Of a stretch of 64,000 nt of DNA, positions 54,276-63,668 are shown one piece after another. The stretch spans positions 1 through 64,000 of the forward strand of contig JASBTQ010000006.1 in assembly GCA_030148335.1 (NCBI GenBank), in the 5' to 3' direction. Source of the DNA: Allomuricauda sp. (GTDB lineage: Bacteria > Bacteroidota > Bacteroidia > Flavobacteriales > Flavobacteriaceae). The position numbers and the translations under genes are program-made. Every line of letters starts with the position of its first letter. Positions within the stretch are counted from its first letter, which is position 1. The notes beneath the pieces were generated by a model. That model had not been told where the DNA came from, ran no database searches, and saw only the letters and a list, made by a program, of their open reading frames with translations.

Positions 54276-55232
54276 ATGACAGAAAAAAAGATCAAGGGAT
54301 TGATGGAAAAGTACCTCAATGGTACAATCACCAAAAAGGAGGAATCCCTTCTTGAAAGGTTTGATGGAAGACTTTTGTCCAAAAACCATAAAGGTGTTTT
54401 CAAAGATGAAAGGCATAGAAAACAGATTGAAAGACAACTGTCCCAAAACATCTCCAGACCAAAAAAAAGAATTTCCCTTCCAAAGTGGGCCAGGGTCGCT
54501 GCATCGATTGTCTTGATGGCCAGTGTTGCCTATTTCGTACATATCAATACAAAGGCTGAGGAAAAGGTCGATTCCATTGTGGAAGTGACAAAGACCACGG
54601 AATGGGGGCAGAAACTGAACCTCACCTTGGCCGACGGCACCCAGATTCGGTTGAATTCGGGCAGTACCATAACCTATCCGGACAGGTTTGAAGGGGATGT
54701 TCGGGAGGTGGAACTGCAAGGAGAGGCTTTTTTCGATGTGGCCAAAAATCCAGACAAACCCTTTGTCATCAAATCGGGCGAAGTGCTCACTACCGTGTTG
54801 GGGACCTCGTTCAACATCAATACCTACCCGGATAGTCAACAAATTGCCGTGACCGTGGCCAGCGGAAAGGTAAAAGTGGCATCAGAAGAGGACGAAATCC
54901 ATTTGGGACCGAATGAACAGGGCGTTTTTGACAAGAAGACCAAGACCATTTCCAAAAAAATGACGGACATCGCCACTTTCTTGAACTGGAAGGATGGGAT
55001 CATACATTTTGAGGATACCAGCCTGGCAAAAGTGGCAGAATCCCTTGAGCGATGGTACGGAGTCACTTTCATCTTCGAAAAGGAGAGCTTGGGTGATTGT
55101 CATATCACTGCCAATTTTAACAATGAACTATTGCCAGCGGTATTGGAAAGTATTGTATACGCCAAAAAGGGATTGCGATACGAATTTCTGGAGAACAACA
55201 AAATCTTGATAAAAGGAAGATGCACAGACTAA
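54276..55232 (+). CDS. FecR-family anti-sigma factor with DUF4974
   Basis: A 318-residue inner-membrane signal protein. The N-terminal 75 residues are cytoplasmic and bind the sigma factor; one membrane helix (VAASIVLMASVAYFVHI) follows; the periplasmic FecR domain (LTLADGTQIRLNSGSTITYP, EGDVREVELQGEAFFDVA) and a C-terminal DUF4974 (GIIHFEDTSLAKVAESLERW) close the protein. It receives the signal from the STN domain of the next gene product. Upstream is a TGTGTG...CGTCTA element (54225-54247) that might be a promoter for the ECF factor. Confidence 0.93.
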   Translation: MTEKKIKGLMEKYLNGTITKKEESLLERFDGRLLSKNHKGVFKDERHRKQIERQLSQNISRPKKRISLPKWARVAASIVLMASVAYFVHINTKAEEKVDSIVEVTKTTEWGQKLNLTLADGTQIRLNSGSTITYPDRFEGDVREVELQGEAFFDVAKNPDKPFVIKSGEVLTTVLGTSFNINTYPDSQQIAVTVASGKVKVASEEDEIHLGPNEQGVFDKKTKTISKKMTDIATFLNWKDGIIHFEDTSLAKVAESLERWYGVTFIFEKESLGDCHITANFNNELLPAVLESIVYAKKGLRYEFLENNKILIKGRCTD

Positions 55233-55373
55233 ACTGAACCAAACCAACAAACCATGCCTATGACATAGAACAACCAGACAAAAAAAACAGCCCATAACAC
55301 TTTGGCGAGCGAATACAGGCTGTCAGTCCGATGATTACAACTAATTATAACCATTTAAACATGATGTGAAATT

Positions 55374-58300
55374 ATGAATTCACTAACTATTAAACAATTA
55401 ATCAAGTTGACATTCCACACATTTTGCTACCTCATGATCTTGGCATTGCTGAACCCAGTACTGGCCGCTGATGTCCGAGGACAGAAATTGGAAAACTACA
55501 AGGTGGACCTGACCGTGACCGATGCTACGGTGGTAGAGGTCTTGAAACAGATAGAGGACCAGACCAGCTTCAAGTTTGTGTATGACAGGAAGGTGGGAAG
55601 ATTGCACAACACTTATGACATTGCTTATCGAAATGTATCGCTCCGTTCCATTTTGGAACTGATGGCGAAAGATGCCGACCTTACCTTTAGAAGGATCAAC
55701 CACACTATCTCCATAGATGTGAAACCACAGGCCCCTACAAGGGTGGTCGAGGTGGCCTTCATCACAGTGACTGGTCAGGTCACGGATGAGAATGGTGTGC
55801 CTTTGGCAGGAGCTTCCGTTTTGGAAAAAGGAACTGGAAATGGCACCATTACCGATTTTGATGGTAATTTTTCCATCGACGTGGAAAGCGATGCCGTTCT
55901 CCAAATTTCCTATTTGGGGTACAAATCGCAAGAGGTGGCCGTAGGAGGTAGGACTTCCATCAATATCCAACTGGAAGCAGATGCCACCCTTTTGGAAGCT
56001 GTGGTCGTGGTTGGGTACGGTACCCAGCGAAAGACAGACGTTACAGGTTCCATTGCCTCTGTGGATAGCGAGGACTTCAACAAAGGGATCGTGATGAACC
56101 CGGGACAATTGCTTCAAGGAAAAGTAGCCGGGGTCAATATCTCCAATGTGAGTGGAGAGCCAGGTGCCGCACAGGATGTCATCATCCGTGGTGTGGGCAG
56201 TATGCGTTCCGGCACAACCCCCTTGTACGTTATCGATGGTTTTGCGCTGGACAATACCAGCACGGGAGTGCCCACCAACCCATTGAACTTCATCAACCCG
56301 CAGGACATTGAGAGCATTGACGTGTTGAAGGATGCCTCTGCAGCTGCTATTTATGGTTCCAGGGCCGCAAATGGGGTCATCGTCATCACTACCAAAAAAG
56401 GTAAGGTGGGAAGGACGCAGATGGACCTGAGCGTTTCGACCGGATTTTCCACCTTGGCGAACAAAGTGGACGTATTCACTGCCGATGAGTTTCGAAGAGA
56501 AGTAGTAGCCGCCGGCGGCAATCTGGAAGATGGAGGGGCCAACACCGATTGGCAGGATGCCCTGACCCGAACAGGCTTTTCCAAAAATGTGAACTTTTCC
56601 ATGAGTGGGGCCAGTGATAAGTTTAGCTATCATGCCTCCTTGGGAGTGAACGATCAACAAGGTATTTTAAGATCTAATGATCTGAAGCGCTATTCAGGGC
56701 GTTTGAACCTGACCCAAAAAGCGTTCAATGACCGCTTCAAAGTGGAATTCAATATGACGGCCAGTAGGACGGAGAACCAAAGGGCCGATGCGAGGTCCAT
56801 TGTGGGTGACATGCTACAGATGAACCCTACCTTGCCATTATATGTAAACGGGGAGCCAAGTCCCTTGGACAATAGGCTCAATCCACTGGTCCGTGAACAG
56901 ATATACAGTGACGATGCGTTGAACCACAGAATATTGGCCAACCTGTCCCCATCCATTGAAATCATCAAGGGATTGACCTATAAATTAAACTTGGGCGTGG
57001 ATTATTCCACCACCGATCGCGATGTACAGTTCATGCCCTTCTCCCAATTGGAAGGCTACCTCTTGGGAACTCTCACCAGTACTTTTACCACCAATAGAAA
57101 TAGCCTTATCGAAAACACCCTTACCTACGATTACAGCACCGATAGGCACCACCTTACCTTTTTGGCTGGACACACCTATCAAGACACCTATGTGCACCAA
57201 AGGGAGTTTGAACTGGAAGGTTTTTCCAACAATGGGATAGATCCCAAATACCAGGACCAGATCAGTGGGGAGAGCAACCAAACCTATATGAACACCTTCG
57301 CCACAGAGAACGAACTCCAGTCCTTCTTCGGGAGGGTCAATTATGGGTTTGACAACAAATACCTGTTGACAGCGACCATGAGGGCGGATGGTTCTTCCAA
57401 GTTCGGGGGCAACAACAAATATGGCTACTTCCCTTCAGTGGCATTGGGTTGGAATATCATGAACGAGGATTTCCTCAGCTCCAATTCGGCTATCAACAAT
57501 TTGAAGCTAAGGGCCAGTTGGGGTAAGACAGGGAATCAGGAAATCCCATCCAAGATCACCAAACTGAGCTATACCGATAGCAAGGACAACAACGATTCCT
57601 ATCCGATCAATGGGGATGAAAGCTCCATCGAGGATTACCCCTACGGCACCATTTTTACCCGTTTGGCCAATCCCGACATCCAGTGGGAGGTTTCCCAACA
57701 GACCAATATTGGTCTAGATTTTGGCCTGTTCAACAATCGCTTGTCCGGTACATTGGATTATTTCAACAAAGTATCTGAGAACATTCTATTGGAAGTGACT
57801 CCGGCCGACCCCATTCAGCCTACAGCCAAATATTGGACCAATATCCCCGGCATGGAAATCAAGAACAACGGTATCGAGTTTGCTTTGGATTACCACAGTG
57901 ATTATGACAAAGATTTTTCCTATAACATCGGTGGAAACCTGGCCTATACCAAAAATGAAGTGGCCAATTCCCCATATAAGGTCTTGACCACAGGTGCGGC
58001 CCAAGGAGCGGGCCAAACAGGCGCGACCATCAATGGAAACATCAACGGGGAGCCCATAGGATCTTTCTACATGCTCGAATTTTTGGGTATAGGTGACGAT
58101 GGACTGAGTATCCATTCCGAAGAAAGGAGCGTAGTGGGATCTGCATTGCCCGATCTGATCTACGCCTTCTACCTCAATTTCCGCTACAAAAGCTTTGATC
58201 TGGGTATGAACTTCAACGGAGTTTCGGGCAACAAGGTGTACAATCACACCGCCATGAGCCAGTTCACCAAGGGACTGTTGGCCTCAAATTTCAACACCAC

Positions 58301-58628
58301 TTCACTGGCTACCCAGTTTCCCAACGAGGACATCACCAATTCAAATACCGTATCTACCCGCTATTTGGAAGACGGGGATTTCCTTCGCCTGAACAATGCC
58401 ACTTTGGGCTATAGTTTGGATCCGGCCTACATCGGATTGGATGGTTTGGTCAATGGTATCCGCTTGTCCGTCACCGGTCAGAACCTGTTCGTGATCACGG
58501 ATTACAGCGGTTATGATCCAGAGATCAATTCCAACCTGACCATTGATGGCATCCAGACCTTCGGAATCGATTACTTCAACTATCCCAAGACCAGGACCGT
58601 TGTATTTGGCTTAAACGTATCATTCTAA
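55374..58628 (+). CDS. SusC/RagA-family TonB-linked outer membrane protein with STN domain
   Basis: A 1084-residue receptor that imports substrate together with SusD. After the signal peptide comes an STN domain (residues about 35-120; VTDATVVEVLKQIEDQTSF, NVSLRSILELMAKDADLTF), the part that contacts FecR. Next is a carboxypeptidase-like sandwich (GQVTDENGVPLAGASVLE), the plug with DVLKDASAAAIYGSRAANGV and IVITTKKGKVG (the SusC signature) and a barrel ending YPKTRTVVFGLNVSF. The presence of STN makes it a signalling transducer as well as a transporter. The 141-nt leader has no clear promoter; a weak 6-bp hairpin is at 55288-55323. Confidence 0.95.
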   Translation: MNSLTIKQLIKLTFHTFCYLMILALLNPVLAADVRGQKLENYKVDLTVTDATVVEVLKQIEDQTSFKFVYDRKVGRLHNTYDIAYRNVSLRSILELMAKDADLTFRRINHTISIDVKPQAPTRVVEVAFITVTGQVTDENGVPLAGASVLEKGTGNGTITDFDGNFSIDVESDAVLQISYLGYKSQEVAVGGRTSINIQLEADATLLEAVVVVGYGTQRKTDVTGSIASVDSEDFNKGIVMNPGQLLQGKVAGVNISNVSGEPGAAQDVIIRGVGSMRSGTTPLYVIDGFALDNTSTGVPTNPLNFINPQDIESIDVLKDASAAAIYGSRAANGVIVITTKKGKVGRTQMDLSVSTGFSTLANKVDVFTADEFRREVVAAGGNLEDGGANTDWQDALTRTGFSKNVNFSMSGASDKFSYHASLGVNDQQGILRSNDLKRYSGRLNLTQKAFNDRFKVEFNMTASRTENQRADARSIVGDMLQMNPTLPLYVNGEPSPLDNRLNPLVREQIYSDDALNHRILANLSPSIEIIKGLTYKLNLGVDYSTTDRDVQFMPFSQLEGYLLGTLTSTFTTNRNSLIENTLTYDYSTDRHHLTFLAGHTYQDTYVHQREFELEGFSNNGIDPKYQDQISGESNQTYMNTFATENELQSFFGRVNYGFDNKYLLTATMRADGSSKFGGNNKYGYFPSVALGWNIMNEDFLSSNSAINNLKLRASWGKTGNQEIPSKITKLSYTDSKDNNDSYPINGDESSIEDYPYGTIFTRLANPDIQWEVSQQTNIGLDFGLFNNRLSGTLDYFNKVSENILLEVTPADPIQPTAKYWTNIPGMEIKNNGIEFALDYHSDYDKDFSYNIGGNLAYTKNEVANSPYKVLTTGAAQGAGQTGATINGNINGEPIGSFYMLEFLGIGDDGLSIHSEERSVVGSALPDLIYAFYLNFRYKSFDLGMNFNGVSGNKVYNHTAMSQFTKGLLASNFNTTSLATQFPNEDITNSNTVSTRYLEDGDFLRLNNATLGYSLDPAYIGLDGLVNGIRLSVTGQNLFVITDYSGYDPEINSNLTIDGIQTFGIDYFNYPKTRTVVFGLNVSF

Positions 58629-58647
58629 TCTAAAAAAGATTCATAAA

Positions 58648-60393
58648 ATGAAAAATAAAATCATAATAGCACTTTTCGGTATTGGACTGTTGGCAAATTT
58701 CAGCTGCACCGATTTGGAAGAAGATGTGATTGACGAATCCCTGGAAGGAAGTGGGCAGGCCGAAGCCGTGAGCGGTGCCATAGCCCCGGCCTATGGCCAA
58801 GTGGCCTGGGTGTGGAGGCACACCAATTACTATGGCCTGCAACTGATTGCTGCCGATGAGGCCATTTTGCCCTACCGTGGGGGAACCGACTGGTATGACG
58901 GCGGAAAATTTTTGGAGACGCACTCCCATACCATTGCCCCCGGAAACGACCTAGTGGGAAGTTCATGGAACGAAGTCACCAGGAACATTTCCAGGACCCT
59001 ATCTGCCATCGAGGTGTTGCGACCATTGGCAGAAGCTGGTGATGCCGAAGCAGAAGGCGCATTGTACGAAATGATAGCCTTGAGAGCCTATATGAACATG
59101 TTGATGTTGGACAGTTGGGGGCTTGTCTTCAAAAAAGAAGTCTCCAGCGAACTCTCCGAGATCCTACGGGGTGAGGAGGCCATTGATTATATCGAAAGTG
59201 AATTCCTGTCGGTAGTGGATGTGATCAATACGAGCAGGGGACCAGGTAGGATCACACAGGCAGCGGTCTGGGGCTTTTTGGCACGATTGAACCTCAATAA
59301 GGCCGTGTACCGAGACCCCTATGGAACCCCTAATTTTTCGACAGAGGAAATGGACAGGGTGATCGAGTACACGGACAACATCATCAATTCAGGGGCATTT
59401 TCCCTTTCCCCAGAATATTTTGACCTATTCAACGATGACAACAACTCCAATCCCGAATTGATTTTTGGCGCAGACCAGCGTGGAGTCATGAACAATGAGC
59501 ATAGCCGATGGGCCTATTGGTCCTTGGCAGGTTCTTGGTTTCCACGGCCAGAGCACCCAAGTGCGGATGGTACCGATGGTCCGTCCATCACCTCTGATTT
59601 TTATCAGACATGGGTCGATGCCTACGGAGGTGAAGATCCAGCTGAAGCCGATGCCCGCTTTTTTATGGAGAACCAAATGATACCAGAAGAATTGCAAGAT
59701 TTGACAGGAGTGACCCCTGAAAATGACGAGGACCATTACTATTGCATGTCCGCTCAGGACTTTGAGATCAATAGGGGAATCATCAGGGGAGTCATTTGGG
59801 GACCTAGAAAGGACGAAAGCGGAAACTTTATGACCTGCGATGGAGGTTTCCGCATCTATCCCGTGATACAGACCAAAGGTAATGGTCCTGACAAGGATGT
59901 AGACTATGTGAACCATACCCTGCAGGTGGACTTCACCAACGAAGGAAGACTGCACCGAAATGGATACAGGGTCTCCAAGTACCAGTTCAGTCGCACTTCT
60001 CCCAATGGGAACAACTACAGCAGCGTGGACCTTGTGCTGATGCGTTTGGCAGAGATCTATTTGATGCGTGCTGAGGCCAAATTGAGAAAAGGCGACAATG
60101 CAGGAGCCTTGGCCGATGTGAACTTTTTAAGGGCATCAAGGACCGCCCGTCCCGATCAGACTCCGGAAGCTTTGGCATCCATCGATTTGGAGATTCTTTA
60201 TCGCGAACGTGGTTTTGAATTGTATTGGGAAGGCTTTAGACGTACCGATCAGATCCGTTTTGGACACTATGAGGACACATGGACGGAAAAAACAGATGCC
60301 GATGTGCACCACAGGCTGTTCCCCATTCCGCAGAATGCCATTGACGGCGCATCCAATGTACCGGGCTATTTGGAACAGAACGAAGGATATTGA
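58648..60393 (+). CDS. RagB/SusD-family substrate-binding lipoprotein
   Basis: A 581-residue surface lipoprotein (MKNKIIIALFGIGLLANFSC, Cys20) forming the lid of the preceding SusC. TPR-like helices include ALYEMIALRAYMNMLML and the conserved C-terminal ILYRERGFELYWEGFRRTDQ, with LMRLAEIYLMRAEAKLRKGD. The substrate cannot be read from the sequence; the genes after it are phosphatases, not glycosidases, so a phosphate-bearing ligand is inferred. It starts 19 nt after susC. A terminator lies directly behind it. Confidence 0.94.
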   Translation: MKNKIIIALFGIGLLANFSCTDLEEDVIDESLEGSGQAEAVSGAIAPAYGQVAWVWRHTNYYGLQLIAADEAILPYRGGTDWYDGGKFLETHSHTIAPGNDLVGSSWNEVTRNISRTLSAIEVLRPLAEAGDAEAEGALYEMIALRAYMNMLMLDSWGLVFKKEVSSELSEILRGEEAIDYIESEFLSVVDVINTSRGPGRITQAAVWGFLARLNLNKAVYRDPYGTPNFSTEEMDRVIEYTDNIINSGAFSLSPEYFDLFNDDNNSNPELIFGADQRGVMNNEHSRWAYWSLAGSWFPRPEHPSADGTDGPSITSDFYQTWVDAYGGEDPAEADARFFMENQMIPEELQDLTGVTPENDEDHYYCMSAQDFEINRGIIRGVIWGPRKDESGNFMTCDGGFRIYPVIQTKGNGPDKDVDYVNHTLQVDFTNEGRLHRNGYRVSKYQFSRTSPNGNNYSSVDLVLMRLAEIYLMRAEAKLRKGDNAGALADVNFLRASRTARPDQTPEALASIDLEILYRERGFELYWEGFRRTDQIRFGHYEDTWTEKTDADVHHRLFPIPQNAIDGASNVPGYLEQNEGY

Positions 60394-60414
60394 TGCTTCA
60401 ATAATAGTATAGTA

Positions 60415-60455
60415 TATGCGGCAGGAGGAGTTTTCCGCTTGCCGCATATTTTTTT
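60415..60455 (+). terminator. Terminator between susD and the phosphatase genes
   Basis: TATGCGGCA (60415-60423) and TGCCGCATA (60440-60448) form a 9-bp stem with a 16-nt loop, followed by seven T. It would stop or dampen transcription between the transport genes and the phosphatases. Confidence 0.8.
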
Positions 60456-60470
60456 AAACAACAAAGCAAT

Positions 60471-61601
60471 ATGAACACACTTTGGAAATATACTGCCATG
60501 GCCCTTTTGATGGGAGCCGCAGGCTGTACAACAAGTAAGAAAGAAGAAAAGATTCCCGAGCCCAAAGCCGAGGAACCTTTGAGCATCATTTTGATGATTG
60601 GGGATGGTATGGGCGTTCCCCAAGTCTCGACCGCCTATTATTTTGGCAACGATACACCCAACTTTTCGCGGTTCAAGCATATCGGATTGCACAAGACGTC
60701 CGACAAAAGCCATAGGATAACCGACTCGGCGGCAGGCGCGACCGCCTTTGCCATTGGCCAAAAAACCTACAAAAGGGCCATTGGAGTATCGGTCGATACC
60801 ATACCCCAAGAAACCATATTGGAACTGCTTCAAAAACAGGGCTATCAAACAGGACTTATCAGCCTGACGACCATCACCCATGCCACGCCGGCCAGTTTCT
60901 ATGCCCATGTAAAGGACAGGGACATGCATGAGGAAATCGCTTTGCAATTGGCCACGGCCAAGGTCGATTTTTTGGCAGGTGGCGGAAAAAAGTTCTTCAA
61001 TAAAAGGACGGATGGCCAAGATCTTTTTAAGGTCTTGGAGGACGAAAATTATCACTTGGATACCTTGAAGCTTTCCAAGACCGATGCAGGGAAAAGAAAT
61101 GCGTATCTTCTTGCCGAAGAAGGTGTCCCCTCCAAGACAGAGGGAAGGGGAGAGTTCTTGGGCGATGCCACTGCTTTGGCCCTCGATTATTTTGGACAAA
61201 ACAAAAAACCATTTTTCCTGATGGTGGAAGGTTCCTATATTGATTGGGGCGGACATGCCGAGGATGCCGAGATGATGGTTTCCGAAGTGCTGGACTTTGA
61301 CAAGACCTTGGGCACTGTGTTGGATTATGTCGAAGCACATCCCAATACGCTGTTGGTGGTGACCGCCGATCATGAAACGGGAGGGGTCAGCATTGGCAAG
61401 TTCTATGAGGTGGACGAAAGCACTGGAAGTAAGCGGGAAGTTCCCGAAAAAGTATCGGTCAATTTCAATACCGATCAACACAGTGGTGAACTGATCCCTG
61501 TCTTTGCTGCGGGCCATGGAGCCGAAAATTTTCAGGGCATCTACGAAAACAACGAAATTTATCATAAAATGCGACAAGCGATAGCTCAAAAAAAGCCATA
61601 A
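60471..61601 (+). CDS. Alkaline phosphatase (PhoA-type), lipoprotein
   Basis: A 376-residue lipoprotein (TAMALLMGAAGC) of the alkaline phosphatase superfamily. Metal and catalytic residues are all in place: MIGDGMG, TDSAAGATAFA with the nucleophilic Ser, TTITHATPASF with the His at the third-metal position, MVEGSYIDWGGHAED and TADHETGGVS, plus QHSGELIPV. It removes phosphate from monoesters in the periplasm or at the surface. It is 78 nt after susD and 1 nt before the fusion phosphatase. Confidence 0.95.
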   Translation: MNTLWKYTAMALLMGAAGCTTSKKEEKIPEPKAEEPLSIILMIGDGMGVPQVSTAYYFGNDTPNFSRFKHIGLHKTSDKSHRITDSAAGATAFAIGQKTYKRAIGVSVDTIPQETILELLQKQGYQTGLISLTTITHATPASFYAHVKDRDMHEEIALQLATAKVDFLAGGGKKFFNKRTDGQDLFKVLEDENYHLDTLKLSKTDAGKRNAYLLAEEGVPSKTEGRGEFLGDATALALDYFGQNKKPFFLMVEGSYIDWGGHAEDAEMMVSEVLDFDKTLGTVLDYVEAHPNTLLVVTADHETGGVSIGKFYEVDESTGSKREVPEKVSVNFNTDQHSGELIPVFAAGHGAENFQGIYENNEIYHKMRQAIAQKKP

Positions 61602-61602
61602 C

Positions 61603-63378
61603 ATGAAAGGAACAGTACAAACCGCAATACTCGTCATCTGGCTTTTGTGCGCTGGGGTGGCAGTAAATGCCCAGACCAAATACAAGGTCCACTCGCATAA
61701 CGATTATGCACAGGAACTGCCCTTTTGGTATGCCTACAGCAATGGTGCCGAATCCATTGAGGCCGACCTGTTCCTTCAAAACGATACCCTCTATGTGACC
61801 CATGCCCAGAATGAGATAGAAGAGGGAAGAACCTTTGAAAAAATGTACCTGGACAAACTCAACAGTTTGGAAAAATCAAATGAATTGAGGGAAGTGCAAT
61901 TGCTCATCGATTTGAAATCGGAGGCATACAGCACCTTGGGCAAACTTGTTGAGGTCTTGAAAAGCTACCCCTTTTTATTGGACGGAGGCAAAGTGAAGTT
62001 CGTGATTTCAGGGAATCGGCCACAACCTGATGAATATAAAAACTACCCGGATTTTATCTGGTTTGATTATCAAAACTTGGATGAGTTGGACAAAATCGAT
62101 TTGGATAAAGTGGCTTTGGTCAGTGTGAGTTTCAAAAATTTTTCGGTTTGGAACGGATACGGAAGAATGGTGGCTTCGGAGCAAAAAGCGGTACAGGCAG
62201 CCATCCAAAAGGCAAAGGCTTCTGGAAAACCTTTTCGTTTCTGGGCAACACCAGATACCAAGACGGCATGGGCGCGTTTGGCAAACCTAGGAGTGGATTT
62301 CATTAATACGGACAAGCCGGCATTGGCTAAACCCTATTTGGATCAACTCGAAAAAAATACCTTCAAGCTGAAACAACCACAGGAGATATATCAGCCAGAA
62401 TTTGGATATGATGTGGATTCCAAGCCCCAAAACATCATCTTGATGATAGGTGATGGCAACGGATTGGCACAGATCACTTCGGCCATGATCGCCAATAGGG
62501 GAAACCTCACCATGACAGAAATAAAGAACATCGGGCTCGTGAGGACCGCCTCCCACGATGACCTGATCACGGATTCCGCTGCCGGAGCTACGGCCATGGC
62601 CACCGGTCAAAAAACCAACAACAGGGCCATTGGGGTAGGACCCGATGCAAAGCCGCTGACCAATCTCGTGGATGTGGTGGACGGGAAGGGTTTCAACACC
62701 GCAATTGCTACTACGGATGCCATATATGGAGCGACCCCGTCCTCTTTCTTTGCCCATAGGGTTGAGAGAGATGACACCCCGGGTCTTGTTGCCGATTTGA
62801 ACCAAAGCCAATTGGACTTTTTCATGGCAGGGGGCAAAAATGAAGAAAATCAAATCAAGGAAGCTTTTACCACTCAACAGTTGGAAACGTTTCAAGAATT
62901 TAAAAACCCGAAGGCCATTTACTTAGGGGAGAACAAGGCACCATCGATGGAAAATGGAAGGAAAGATGCCCTGCCCAAAAGCGTCAAAAAAGCTTTGGAA
63001 ATGCTAGGAAAGGACAAAGCGCCCTTTTTCTTGATGGTGGAAGGTGCCCAAATAGACAACGGTGGCCATTCCAACAGTACCTGTGACATTGTACAGGAAA
63101 TGTTGGATTTTGATCAAGCCATAGCAGAGGCCCTTCGCTTTGCGGATGCACATAAAAATACCCTGGTCGTCATTACTGCAGACCATGAAACCTCTGGTTT
63201 TGGTATTGTGGGGGGAAGCATGGAAGAAGGTGTGGTACAGGGCGATTTTTTGACGGTGGACCACACCGGGATCATGGTGCCACTTTTTGCCTACGGTCCC
63301 CAAGCTGATAAGTTCAATGGAATCTATGAAAACACCGAAGTCTTCCACAACATCCTCAAGGCATTGGGAATTCGGTAG
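61603..63378 (+). CDS. GDPD/PI-PLC-like domain fused to alkaline phosphatase
   Basis: A 591-residue two-domain secreted enzyme with a signal peptide ending in VNAQT. Residues about 25-245 resemble the GDPD/PI-PLC TIM-barrel superfamily: KVHSHNDYAQELPF, SIEADLFLQNDTLYVTHAQN with ExD and His. Residues about 265-591 form a second alkaline phosphatase: MIGDGNG, TDSAAGATAMA, MVEGAQIDNGGHS, TADHETSGFG and VDHTGIMVPLF. Compared with its neighbour, THATP is replaced by YGATP, so the residue at the third-metal position is Gly. Together the domains could split a glycerophosphodiester and then the monoester. Terminator follows at 63412. Confidence 0.92.
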   Translation: MKGTVQTAILVIWLLCAGVAVNAQTKYKVHSHNDYAQELPFWYAYSNGAESIEADLFLQNDTLYVTHAQNEIEEGRTFEKMYLDKLNSLEKSNELREVQLLIDLKSEAYSTLGKLVEVLKSYPFLLDGGKVKFVISGNRPQPDEYKNYPDFIWFDYQNLDELDKIDLDKVALVSVSFKNFSVWNGYGRMVASEQKAVQAAIQKAKASGKPFRFWATPDTKTAWARLANLGVDFINTDKPALAKPYLDQLEKNTFKLKQPQEIYQPEFGYDVDSKPQNIILMIGDGNGLAQITSAMIANRGNLTMTEIKNIGLVRTASHDDLITDSAAGATAMATGQKTNNRAIGVGPDAKPLTNLVDVVDGKGFNTAIATTDAIYGATPSSFFAHRVERDDTPGLVADLNQSQLDFFMAGGKNEENQIKEAFTTQQLETFQEFKNPKAIYLGENKAPSMENGRKDALPKSVKKALEMLGKDKAPFFLMVEGAQIDNGGHSNSTCDIVQEMLDFDQAIAEALRFADAHKNTLVVITADHETSGFGIVGGSMEEGVVQGDFLTVDHTGIMVPLFAYGPQADKFNGIYENTEVFHNILKALGIR

Positions 63379-63411
63379 ATCACTTAATACTAATGGTTTT
63401 GATGCCCAATC

Positions 63412-63438
63412 TGCCCAGTGCAGTGCGGGCATTTTTTT
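63412..63438 (+). terminator. Terminator of the phosphatase genes
   Basis: TGCCC (63412-63416) and GGGCA (63427-63431) form a short stem, with a longer alternative pairing from ATGCCC at 63402, followed by seven T. The 230 nt from 63439 to 63668 hold no convincing gene. Confidence 0.75.
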
Positions 63439-63668
63439 ATAAAAGAAACCTAGTCTGGGAATAATGCCCCAACTGGGTAAAAATACCCCACATTAAATCC
63501 CTTTTCTTTTTTGAGTTTAATGAGTTTTATTATGATTATCAATTAGTTATAAATGTCCATGAGTTTTGGCATGCCCTTGGGCATAGCTTTTGCTCCAAGC
63601 CGATTGGTAAAATATCGATGGATTACCGATCAGGTTTGCTCGGTGAAAATTGATGGCAGTTTGGAAAA

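Noticed and set aside
55288..55323. ACAGCC/GGCTGT hairpin in the susC leader as a riboswitch
   Set aside because: Only 6 bp with a 24-nt loop and no further conserved elements; too weak to call.
55398..56660. 420-codon minus-strand frame inside the SusC gene
   Set aside because: Antisense to the STN, plug and SusC signature; His/Ile-rich composition typical of a shadow frame.
60366..61685. 439-codon minus-strand frame over the alkaline phosphatase
   Set aside because: The plus strand carries every phosphatase motif; the opposite frame has none recognisable.
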